DNA from: Strigamia acuminata | Lineage: Eukaryota; Arthropoda; Chilopoda; Geophilomorpha; Linotaeniidae | Reading direction: 5' to 3' | Assembly: GCA_949358305.1 (NCBI GenBank) | Contig: OX442318.1 | Coordinates: forward strand, 1,040,501-1,104,500 | Length of the DNA: 64,000 nucleotides | Shown here: positions 1 through 9,999 of the stretch, piece after piece | How positions within the stretch are numbered: position 1 is the stretch's first letter | Layout of the letters: each line of letters begins with the position of its first letter | The notes under the pieces: model-generated | Seen by the model: only the letters and a program-made list of their open reading frames with translations | The model's database searches: none | Told to the model about the DNA's origin: nothing | Program-made: the position numbers and the translations under genes

Positions 1-154
1 TTTCATAGAAGCTGCTAAAAGATTTTTGGTTTTGTACAATTGACATTTTGTTAAAAATTATTTAAGAAGAAAAAAAAAGATTTGTTTGTAAAATAGTTGT
101 GGGTATTTGAAAAGCTGAAATATTTTTACAATTTTGCCAAAATTATAAACTTAC

Positions 155-904
155 GTAATAAGTTGTACATTTGTATGGCAATTTTAGTTTGATTACCATC
201 TTGTAATACGAATTTCCATATGGAAGTTGCAACTCTGAGCAAAAATGAATGACAGGAAAATAGTTGAATGTGCTTTTCTCCATTTGTTGACTTACCATTT
301 GAAACTTGAGCAGTGGGCTGCATGACCGAATCATATTTTTTAATCGTAAGATCCATGCGTGATTTTCCCTAGAAAGGTTTTATTTATATTGGCAAAAAAT
401 ATAAAATATAAAGAAAATGAGATTTACCGTTGTAAAGTAAGCATCAGTTATGTAATTGAAATTATTCAAGGATTTCATACCATCGGCAAAGTTATAAACA
501 CCTTTGCTCGGCACGATTAGCTTGAACAACGAATCACATTTTATGACACAGCCCCATTTTCGACAGGTTTTGTTAGAATCTTTTGTTTCCATTGGAAAAA
601 TATAAACATACGGAAAAGGACCGTGCGTTGTTTCAAGTAAGTACGCATCTACTGCTGTTGGTTCATCCATGTAATGCGATATTCTATCTGCAGTTTGGTA
701 AACGCACACTGCCAAATTGATAGCGAATAACGTGTAAAACAGAACACGCGTAATTCTTTTGTGTTTGGAAATGTCGTTGAAAGATGTGATGAATGCAGGC
801 ATCTCCATTTTGGCTGCAATAACAGTTCCAACAATGCGCTGCAATCTTATTTTTCTCAGCCGTTGTATCCGACCAATAGATGGCACCGAATCGCTTTCAT
901 CCAT
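155..904 (-). CDS. DEG/ENaC-type channel, copy 1 (5' three exons; runs off window)
   Basis: Start of an epithelial sodium channel/degenerin family gene. Exon 1 (904-428, ATG at 904, 159 codons) gives a basic cytoplasmic N-terminus, TM1 (about residues 51-70, ITRVLFYTLFAINLAVCVYQ) and the start of the extracellular domain. Exon 2 is 368-296 (73 nt) and exon 3 is 234-155 (80 nt). All have AG/GT borders and phases 0/1/0, the same lengths as the complete paralogue at 10000-15482. The next exon would lie beyond position 1. The His-Gly gating motif usual before TM1 is not seen; the site reads SKHKR. Exon 1 is nearly identical to the copy at 6286-6762, so the duplication is recent. Family assignment comes from paralogy with the complete copy, which shows TM2 and the cysteine motifs. 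Whether this copy makes a functional protein cannot be told from the fragment. Confidence 0.75.
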
Positions 905-940
905 TGTGTATAGATGTAGCTAATTACGTAAAAAGGACTA

Positions 941-947
941 TTTTATA
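941..947 (-). promoter_or_regulatory. TATA box of channel copy 1
   Basis: On the minus strand TATAAAA lies 37 bp upstream of the ATG at 904. In copy 2 (6799-6805) the same position reads TATCAAA inside otherwise near-identical sequence, so the motif is broken there. Promoter function is inferred. Confidence 0.4.
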
Positions 948-1764
948 ACATATTGCTATTGAATAATAAATAATTTGGATAATGTGGAATGTAGAGCATA
1001 AGAAATATCGACTTTTTACAAACCGTACAAGTCATCGATCGAATTAAAGCAAAACAACGTAAAAAAAATTAAATTTTATAAAAATTGTAATAAAACACCT
1101 GAAAACAACACGAAATGATAACAAAACACGTTATTTAAAGAAAACTCCTCCTTAGGTGTTGCTTCATCGCATCCTTTTAAAACCGCTAGTATTAACAACG
1201 AGCAAATATCTAAATCTTTGCTGTTTCTATAAGCTTAAGTAACAAATTAGTTTTCATACTGAAAGACAACCTTACCTGGATTGTACTGTGCAAATAATGA
1301 AAATCCGTTACTTTCACTTTTCTTCAAAACTAAAGAATACTTTTTCCACAAAAATCAATTAGTCGTCAGTTTTAAGTTGTATTTTCACCAGCTACTTCTA
1401 TCTACCTTAGCACTCTCTTTTTCGTCTGTGGTTTGTCTTTGAAATGTAAGAGAGTTGTGACCATACGTGGTTGCATATTCGATATTTCTACTACGAGTAC
1501 TTACTTCCTGTTAAACATATAAATCATTTTTGTGTGAAAGTTGCTCGCTTTTAGTGGTCAATTTTTAGAGTTTTGAGTGTTTTACGATGTACAAAATGTT
1601 GGTTTCTTTACACAGTAAAAATCAATAATTCCTTATCAATTTTTTACGGTGTATTATTTTACATGAATGGAGTGCTGCGACAAGTCTTTTTTTCTATATA
1701 AAAGATAAGAGTGTGCGTTCTAGACTAGTTCATTTCGTCAGCAGGAAATAACATCAATCTCGAT

Positions 1765-2066
1765 CAGCGTTTCCCAAACTGTCAGGCGCGAGCTGATTTT
1801 TGGTGGTGCGCAAGGCACAATTGTAACAATCTAACTAACTTGTAGACATGACTCTCCCCCTCCTAGAATAGTGCACTACAATTATTTTTTGCAAAATTAT
1901 GTAAAATCTTATGTTAAATTTTATACAAATTGTATTTTTTTTTATTTTTTTTTTCTTGCTAGTTGTTCATTTTTGAAAAATTTAATGCACCGGTAGATGA
2001 AGTGGAGCGCGGAAAATAGCCTTGCTTAAAAATGGGTCGCAATGCTAAAAAGTTTGGGAACCTCTG
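1765..2066. mobile_element. hAT-like MITE, same family as 11158-11467
   Basis: It begins CAGCGTTTCCCAAACTG and ends TTTGGGAACCTCTG, imperfect inverted repeats. The interior is AT-rich and matches 11158-11467, including GATGAAGTGG and CTTGCTTAAAAA. The duplicated block at 8450-8490 lacks it. No transposase, so non-autonomous. Confidence 0.6.
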
Positions 2067-2300
2067 ATATAGATGGTGGTCTGGCCTAGAAACTATTAAT
2101 CAAAAATGTATCGACTTTTAGATCAAACAGTCGTCTTTTTGTGACGTTGTTATGGCTTTGCTTTCTTTGCACAACATAAATGTCAACATTTATTTTTTCT
2201 CGAGAATTTATGGTTTCGAGTTTACTCAACTGGTAAGACTGTGGAAACTGGCATTTTCAGATGTAATAGAAATAGAAGGAACAAAGAACTAATAAGTGTT

Positions 2301-3449
2301 GGCAACATATTATTTCACCCCCATTTTGACTAGTTTTCCCCCCCATAAGGGGGTTTATTTCCCCCCCATCCCAGATCCCCCAAGTAAACTAAATGACCCC
2401 CCTAACTATAATATCTCTTATTATTGTATTTCCCCCCCAACCAATTAACCCCCATTTATTTGTGAACAAACACCCAAGATTAATTATACCACCCCCCACG
2501 TTTCGTGAACGTTACCCATTGTAACGTCTTGTCTACGGTAGTGCCAAAACGCTGTTGCTGTATTGTTGTAGCTCCGACGAAGTTGAGGTCCACCACACTA
2601 CTGCTGCACACACACACGACTCGAGACCTGCAAGGGGCATTCCAGAAGATGTGCGTAAGAAGATTTTGGAATTGCACACAAACGGCGTTACGAAGCCAAA
2701 GTTGATTCTCCGTAAACTGACCGAATGCGGACTAACCGAGCCACCAGCGGAGCAATTGGCAAACTACCTACGAGTCATTCGTTTCACGACCCGTGAGCCA
2801 ATCCTGTCGTTAGGCCAGCTGCAAAAGAAGATAAAAGCCGACTGTACGCGACCACAAGGTGACGATGACGCATTTGTAATTCGTCAAGAGTTTCAGTTTA
2901 GTGACGACGACGAAGACTGCTCCTTTCGTTTTTGCTACACTACCAACCGGTTGATGGAGTTGCGGTTTAAGAGCAAAATGTTGCACACCGATGCAACGTA
3001 TAAGTTGAACTGGAATGGTTTTCTGGTTTTAATTGCTGGATGTTCCGATGCGGACCGGGTTTTCCACCCTATTTGTGTCGCTGTCTGCATATACGAGTCG
3101 TTTACATTTGCAAACACAATGTTGGAATAGCTATTATCGAGAATTTGCTAGTTGTGCCACCGGAGGCCAAAACCATTCCCCTTGGCCAAAAAAGGAAGTG
3201 CGGGCGGTCAGCTAAAGCGAAGAGGGCCTTGTGCACACAGTGAGAAGACAACGTTTTGACATTGTGATTACGTGGGGGTGCCTTAGTAATTATTGGGGGT
3301 AAAATTGGTTGGGGGACAAATACATTAATAGGGGGAAGTAAAGTTTGGGGCGGTTATTTAGTTTTCAGGGGGGGTTTTGGTTGTGGGAAATTTTTATTCC
3401 ACTTAGGGGGCAAAACTTAGTCAAAATGGGGGGAGTTTAAATCACATCC
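2301..3449 (+). mobile_element. Mutator-like (MULE) element, internally deleted
   Basis: The element is flanked by a perfect 9-bp target duplication ATAAGTGTT (2292-2300 and 3450-3458). The paralogous block at 8800-8820 has a single AAGTGTT there, so it is the empty site. The long terminal inverted repeats (about 190 bp, imperfect) are rich in C-runs on the left and G-runs on the right and share CCCCCATTTTGACTA. Between them lies a broken MULE transposase frame. A 9-bp duplication with long TIRs is typical of MULEs. Confidence 0.8.
2555..3243 (+). pseudogene. MULE transposase remnant
   Basis: The first frame (2555-3130) contains GIPEDVRKKILELHTNGVTK and DATYKLNWNGFLVLIAGCSD. The latter resembles the conserved start of the MULE DDE core, with the first catalytic Asp probably in the DATYK motif. 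This frame stops at 3130. A second frame (3040-3243) then carries VPPEAKTIPLGQKRKCGRSA and KAKRALCTQ, which looks like a MULE C-terminal tail. The central DDE core and SWIM zinc finger are missing, so the copy is dead through internal deletion plus frameshift. Confidence 0.7.
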
Positions 3450-4032
3450 ATAAGTGTTTTGATGGCCAGTTGAGCGAAATTGAAATTTGATCAATCGGTG
3501 ATCGATTTGTGGTGAATTTGAATATTAGCTCGTAGAAAACAGTTGATGTATTATTTAATTTAGTTGAAAATTGTGGAACCTGGAGTTTCTGAAGAACGCG
3601 ACATCTAGGGGGGGATTGGAGGTGGCAAAATGTTTGGCCACCAGAGAGTCACTTCGGTGACCCACACTGTATTGGGATGTTTTATTTTGAGTATTGAGGG
3701 TGGGGAATAGAAAATGACCTGTTTCCTGTATAGAATAAAATAGTCACTGTTTCAATGTAAACCAAAAACCACGCATGTGTTTTTCTGTAATCCAACAAAA
3801 TCAAGCCTTTCCATAACCATGAAAGCGAAAGAATCGTTTATTCTTATTCTCAACATAATTGGAGTTGATACATTCGCCAAAAATGTATTTTATTAGGAAA
3901 GTAATAACGTATAGGAATTGGTGTGATAATTTTTTCTGTCGTTTATATTGTTCTTACAACTGTAAACACAGAAAATGGTGAAACTAACATATGAAGCTAA
4001 ATCACATTTTCATTACTGTGGTAAATTTGAGT

Positions 4033-4313
4033 GGGTTACAATAACTGGCGCGAAATGATTTCAGTTCCAAATTTTGTCCCAATTCCGCGCTTATTCAGTC
4101 TGAATTACTTCCCAATTTCGCGCTTATTCAGTCTGAATTATTTTTCAATTCCGCGCTTATTCAATTAACAATGATTACATTTCGCACTTATTCAATAATT
4201 GACTTGAAAATTCCGCGCTTATTCATTCCGCGCCAGTTCAATTTACTGAAATACGGGTCTGTAAAAAAAAATTAATTCCGCGGCAATTCATTTCGCGCCA
4301 GTTATGAATCCCC
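4033..4313. mobile_element. MITE with TAACTGGCGCGAAATGA inverted repeats
   Basis: The terminal repeats are GGGTTACAATAACTGGCGCG and, on the other strand, GGGGATTCATAACTGGCGCG. Target duplication ATTTGAGT (8 bp) is perfect at 4025-4032 and 4314-4321. Block B has one uninterrupted ATTTGAGT near 9078, the empty site. The interior is several divergent copies of a repeat built on CGCGCTTATTCA. No coding potential. Confidence 0.8.
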
Positions 4314-4719
4314 ATTTGAGTTTAGTAGCAAGTGCTAAAAAGGTATAATTAAGTGCTTTTATATTTTTTCCCAAATAAAAATTCAGAGTAAATATCTTTT
4401 TTCAATATTAAAGGGGTGGTATGATTTATGTTGGATATTACAGTGTACTCTGTCCGGACTTAGGAGGGGTCGCAGAGATTTCTGGTTTAAGCAATATCTA
4501 GTCTGGACAAATCTGACGGGCGAACATTTTAGCATCCATTAAAAGACACGGCTTTCATCAGGTGGTGCTCCGGTTTGCTTACATTTTGCAGTAAATCAGC
4601 ATTTTAATTTTTTTTATAATGTTTGGAATGACCTGATTTTTGAGAAATTACACAAACTGGAAGTTGAACCACACAAACAAATGTTCAAGTCAAATTTAAT
4701 CAAAGCCTTTAAAGAGTAC

Positions 4720-4808
4720 CTGCAAGTAATACTTTTTATGAGGCAAGGATACAAACAGCTGTGTAAATTGCTATCACAAGGATTTCTCTTCGTGTTGAGG
4801 AAGGAATA
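4720..4808 (-). pseudogene. Detached DEG/ENaC exon 5 copy
   Basis: An 89-nt open exon with a TTTCAG acceptor and CAG/GTAC donor, equal in length and phase to exon 5 of the complete gene (14200-14112). It encodes NPCDSNLHSCLYPC, the post-thumb cysteine segment typical of the family. Homology extends about 200 bp on the minus-strand upstream side. No neighbouring exon 4 or exon 6 is found. It probably belongs to the decayed copy whose exon 1 is at 6286-6762. Confidence 0.6.
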
Positions 4809-5044
4809 CTGAAAGACAATTTATGGAAGTTTCAGGAATACTATTTCGTATGATAATGATTTTAAGAGAAATCTGGAACAAGGTGTGTATTTTGGATAAC
4901 CAAAGTTACAAAATTTGTGTTGAAATTATGTGCATGTATGTGTGCTAAGAGTCCCAAAATGTAGAGAAAAAAACGTGGCACATGTGAAATTGGATTACAT
5001 CAATCAGGAATTCAAAAATACAATATATTTTGTAAAAATCACTT

Positions 5045-5158
5045 AGCTGCATTCAAAAAGTCGTATTATGAGTGTTATAGATGTTTGTGTTTTTGGATGT
5101 TAAAAGATTCAAAAATTAACACAAACATCAAAAACAATACTTTTTGTTAAATGCAGCT
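5045..5158. mobile_element. Short MITE, AGCTGCATTCAAAAA family
   Basis: 114 bp with inverted ends AGCTGCATTCAAAAAGT and ACTTTTTGTTAAATGCAGCT. The same termini bound the larger element at 7258-8129. No ORF. Confidence 0.55.
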
Positions 5159-5260
5159 ACTAAAACAAAATTTAAAAAGACAAATTTTTATTTACACAAT
5201 GCAATGTGAATGCGAATGCGATATGAATGCAAATTGCGAATGCAAATTGCGAATGCGAAT

Positions 5261-6150
5261 GATCTTCCAACGACCTTCCAACAACCTTCAAACGACCTTT
5301 AAACAACCTTCAAACGACCTTCCAACAACCTTCAAACGACCTTCAAAAAACCTTTAAACGACTTTCAAACAATCTTCAAATGACCTTCAAACAACCTTCA
5401 AACGACCTTCAAACGACCTTCTAACAACCTTCAAACGACCTTCAAACAACCTTTAAACGACCTTCAAACAACCTTCCAATGACCTTCAAACAACTTTTCA
5501 ATCATCAATCAACGACCTTCCAACAACCTTCCAACAACCTTCAAATGACCTTCCAACAACCTTCAAATAACCTTCCAACAACCTTCAAACGACCTTTAAA
5601 CAACCTTCACCTGACCTTCAAACAACCTTCAAATGACCTTCAAACAACCTCCAAACGACCTTCAAACAATTTTTTAATGACCTTCCAACGACCTTCAAAC
5701 GGCCTTCAAACGACCTTCAATCAAACTTCAAACGACCTTTAAACAATCTTCAAATGACCTTCCAATGACCTTCAAAAAACCTTCAAACAACCTTCCAACA
5801 ACCTTTAAACAACCTTCAAACAACCTTTAAACAATCTTTACATGACCTTCAAACAACCTTCAAATGACCTTCAAATGACCTTCAATCAATTTTCAAACGA
5901 CCTTTAAACAACCTTCAAATGACCTTCCAACAACCTTCAAACGACCTTTCAACAACCTTCCAACGTCCTTCAAACAACCTTCACGCGACCTTCAAACAAC
6001 CTTTACATGACCTTCAAACAACCTTCAAATGACCTTCAAACAACCTTCAAACGACCTTCAATCAACCTTCAAACAACCTTTAAACAACCTTCCAACAATC
6101 TTCTAACAACCTTCAAACAACCCTTCAATGACTTTCCAACAAGCTTCAAT
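5261..6150. repeat. 11-bp minisatellite, unit ACCTTCAAACA
   Basis: About 80 degenerate copies of an 11-bp unit (ACCTTCAAACA, ACCTTCAAACG, ACCTTCCAACA). It is preceded at 5200-5260 by a different short repeat of GCGAATGCAAATT type. The array sits between exon 1 and exon 5 of channel copy 2, where exons 2-4 would be expected. Confidence 0.9.
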
Positions 6151-6285
6151 CGATTAGCGATTGGTGTATAGGTAGCTGCCGGTCCTGACTGGAAAGTGTA
6201 ATTGCTTTGAGAATTATCCTGTGTTGCTGCCATGAATACCATCACTGCCATATAAAAATATAAAATATAAAATAATAAGATTTAC

Positions 6286-6762
6286 CGTTGTAAAGTAAGC
6301 ATCAGTTATGTAATTGAAATTATTCAAGGATTTCATACCATCGGCAAAGTTATAAACACCTTTGCGCGGCACGATTAGCTTGAACAACGAATCACATTTT
6401 ACGACACAGCCCCATTTTTGACAGGTTTTGTTAGAATCTTTTGTTTCCATTGGAAAAATATAAACATACGGAAAAGGACCGTGCGTTGTTTCAAGTAAGT
6501 ACGCATCTACTGCTGTTGGTTCATCCATGTAATGCGATATTCTATCTGCAGTTTGGTAAACGCACACTGCCAAATTGATAGCGAATAACGTGTAAAACAG
6601 AACACGAGTAATTCTTTTGTGTTTGGAAATGTCGTTGAAAGATGTGATGAATGCAGGCATCTCCATTTTGGCTGCAATAACAGTTCCAACAATGCGCTGC
6701 ATTCTTATTTTTTTCAGCCGTTGTATCCGACCAATAGATGGCACCGATTCGCCCTCATCCAT
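6286..6762 (-). pseudogene. DEG/ENaC-type channel, copy 2, exon 1 only
   Basis: ATG at 6762, 159 codons, donor ACG/GTAAAT at 6286. The product is nearly identical to exon 1 of copy 1: basic N-terminus, TM1, and the extracellular motif ETTHGPFPYVYIFP. Exons 2-4 are absent, and the sequence passes within about 60 bp into unrelated DNA and the 11-bp minisatellite. Only an exon-5 copy lies further on (4808-4720). The upstream TATA box is altered. A fragment is the simplest reading, although exon 1 itself is intact and its recent origin leaves transcription possible. Confidence 0.6.
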
Positions 6763-9240
6763 AGTGTATAGATGTAGTTAATTACGTAAAAAGGACTATT
6801 TGATAACAAATTGTTATTGAATAATAAATAATTTTGATAATGTGGAATGTAGAGCATAAGAAATATCGACTTTTTACAAACCGTACAAGTCAAATTAATC
6901 GAATTGAAGTAAAACAACATAAAAAAAAACACTTGAATTTAGCAAAAATTGTAATAAAACACCTGAAAACAACACGAAATGATAACAAAACACTTGAAAA
7001 CTTGAAGAAAACTCCTCCTTAGGTGTTGCTTCACCGCACTAAAAATACCTAAATCCTTGCTGTTTCAACAAGTATAAGCTTAAGCAACAAATTAATTTTT
7101 ATATTGAAAGACAACCCTAACTGGATTGTGCTGTTCAAATAATGAAAATCCGTTACTTTCACTATTCTTCAAAACTAAAGAATACTTTTTCCACAAAAAT
7201 CAAATCAGTCTGTTTTAAGTTGTATTTTCACAAGCTACTTACATGTCCCTTAGCACTAGCTGCATTCAAAAATTAAAATGTTTGTGTTTTAACAATTTTA
7301 GTTTAAGTGTATTTTAAGTTTTTATTTTGAGTGTGAGAATTTTAACTCTATTTTATAAAATTGACAACATGTGATAACTTTTACATGACATCAATGATCA
7401 CCTGATGTGTAATCAATACCAAAATGTAGCATATAATACTCTTCAAGTGATTAGAAAGAAGTATGAATTGTTGGAATGTTATTATTTTTAGTGGGATTTA
7501 AAATTTTTATGCCTTGTTGGTAGAAGGGAGGTAGAAATTTTAAAAGAGTATGACCAACTGGCACCAGAGGTCATTGATAGCATCAATTCAAAGATGAAGT
7601 TATTGGATATGACATGCAGAAAGAAAGAAGAAATTAATTAATAAAGCATGTAAGTAATATTTATTATCAATCTTAGTTAGAAAAATATTAAACTTTATGG
7701 TTTGAATAAGAACGGTATAAAATTAAAGATACATGGTCACATGTCAGTTTCCTATTTTCATGAAAATTCTTCAGAAATTAAAATTCAAAATTTTTGTATT
7801 TATGTTTTATGTGTGTGTTGCACAAAAATTTAAAAGAAAACAGGAAGTGATGTCTTAAGTGGTGAAGTGATGTCATGTAAATACAGATACTCCGTAACAT
7901 TTTAATTTTTGAGTGCTTGGATTTTAACTTCATTTTGCTTCAATTTTAACAAAACTTTGTATACAAATATAATGCATAACTGCAGTTAAAATTGAAGTAA
8001 AATAGAGTTTAGTAAAATTGTATTTTAGTTTGTATTTTTACCAATTTTAGTTTTATAGACAGGAAATGATGTCATTTTTGTTTTAAAATTAAACTAAAAC
8101 ACAAAGTGTTTTAATTTTTGAATGCAGCTAGTGTCTTTTTTGTCTGTAGTTTGTCTTTGAAATGTAAGGGAGTTGTGACCATACGTGGTTGCATATTCGA
8201 TATTTCTACTACGAGTTAAACATATAAATCATTTTTGTGTGAAAGTTTAGTGGTCAATTTTTAGAGTTTTGAGTGTTTTACGATGTACAAAATGTTGTTT
8301 TCTTTACACAGTAAAAATCGATAATTCCTTCTCAATTTTTTACGCTATATTATTTTACATGAATGGAGTGCAGCGACAAGTCTTTTTTTATATATAAAAG
8401 ATAAGAGTGTGCATTCAAGACTAGTTTATTACGTCAGCAGGAAATAACATCTATCTCGATGCGCATTTTCTTAGTGAATTTAATGATATAGAAGATGGTG
8501 GTCTGGCCTAGAAACTATTAATCAAAAGTACACCCACTTTTAGATCAAACAGTCGTCTTTTTGTGACATTGTTATGGCTTTGCTTAGTCATTAGATGGTA
8601 TTGAACACACATACCGTACATTTATGAACTCCGTGGCTAGAGTTTTAAGGTTTTTATTATTTTATTACTTATTGCTTTCTTTGCACAACATAAATGTTAA
8701 CATTTATTTTTCCTCGAGAATTTATGGTTTCGAGTTTACACAACTGGCAAGACTGTGGAAACTGGTATTTCCAGAGGTAATAGAAATAGAAGGAACAAAG
8801 AACCAACAAGTGTTTTGATGGCCAGTTGAGTGGAAATTGAAATTTGATCAATCGGTGATCGATTTGTGGTGAATTTGAAGATTAGCCCGTAGGAAACATT
8901 TGGTGTATTATTTACTTCTGTTGAAGATGTATTTTATTAGGAAAGTAATGACTCAACAACGTATAGGAATTGGGGTGATATTGTTTTCTGTCGTTTATTT
9001 TGTTCTTACAAAACTGTAAACACAGAAAATGGTGAAACTAACATATGAAGCAAAATCACATTTTCATTACTGTGGTAAATTTGAGTTTAATAGAAAATAC
9101 AAATTGAGAGTAAATATCTACTTTGAATATTAAAGGGATAGTATGACTTATATTGGATTACAGTTTACTCTGTGTAGCTCGGACCTAGGACGGGTCGCAG
9201 AGACTTGTCCGGTCTAAGCAATGTCCCGTCCGGATAAATC
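6763..9240. repeat. Duplicated block B (partner of 905-4520)
   Basis: Upstream flank of channel copy 2, homologous to block A with small differences and different insertions. Block B carries about 85 bp near 8587-8670 that block A lacks. No gene is recognised; the short frames are not conserved between the blocks. Confidence 0.7.
7258..8129. mobile_element. MITE-like insertion, AGCTGCATTCAAAAA family, 872 bp
   Basis: The ends are AGCTGCATTCAAAAATTAAA and TTTAATTTTTGAATGCAGCT, inverted repeats. Block A lacks the element at the matching point (about 1410). The interior is AT-rich with no substantial ORF. The target duplication is not clear. Confidence 0.6.
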
Positions 9241-9999
9241 CCATGTGTCCGGACAAGAGAGAGTTAAAAAAAATTGTGCATCTTTATATTCATTTTTTTT
9301 TTCATTTATTTAGAAGAAAAGCAATTTAAAAATATTTAATGATAACATTTGTCAATTTAAACCTGCTTCTTTCCTTCATTTCACTAATCTTGTAATCTAC
9401 AATTATTCTGCAGTTTAGTGAATGTGCTCCATGATCCATTATCCACGTACATTTTAACTTCGTCTAGATTATAAATCTAATTTTAACATTTTAAACTAAT
9501 TTTTTCCACAATTTGCATCAAAAATGGACAGATCTGCACATTTTGGTCGTCGTGCACATAACTTGAGAAACACACCGACGACGAGTTGAAAGAAAAATTT
9601 AATTACGTGCACATATTTAAATATTATATTAAAACAATTTTTATCAGTACATAGAAGAGCAAAATAGAAGAGCACACGCAACTTGTCTGTGTCAGCGGTT
9701 GCTGTTCTTTTTACTGGACTCTACACCCCTAGGAATGACAAAGACAAATTCACATGCAGGCATGAATTTAAGAAAAAAGTCCCATAACCGTGAATTACTT
9801 AAAAATTGTGTTAATAAATGAAGAAAACATTATGACATTCGTAATTTATAACAACTCATGTGCATTTTATACTTTAACTATATAGAGCTTTAACGAACGT
9901 CCAGATCGGTGTTGACGATTTGGACGTTCGAAGATTAGGACCAAGAAATGGGTTGAGAGAGTGAAAAATAAGTTTCAGTTTTACACATTGTTTTGTAAG
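9241..9999. other. Intergenic, 3' flank of the tandem channel gene
   Basis: AT-rich with no supported gene. The one visible structure is a small hairpin near 9895-9932, with CGAACGTCCA pairing to TGGACGTTCG. Confidence 0.4.

Larger units (their letters stand above)
905..4520. repeat. Duplicated block A (partner of 6763-9240)
   Basis: Sequence upstream of channel copy 1 repeats upstream of copy 2. Matching segments include 905-1410 with 6763-7255, 1410-1740 with 8132-8450, 2068-2300 with 8478-8812, and 3450-4520 with 8812-9240. Differences are insertions: a hAT-like MITE (1765-2066), a MULE (2301-3449) and a MITE (4033-4313) in block A, and a MITE (7258-8129) in block B. A plus-strand TATATAAAAG near 1697 is conserved at 8391 with the following GTCAGCAGG, but no gene follows it. 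No other coding sequence is seen in the block. Confidence 0.75.

Noticed and set aside
5151-6251. CRISPR-like regular repetition at 5.2-6.2 kb
   Set aside because: Contiguous 11-bp tandem units without spacers, in a eukaryotic genome.
6069-6251. Possible extra exon after exon 1 of channel copy 2
   Set aside because: The frame hits a stop immediately after the candidate acceptor and runs into the minisatellite.
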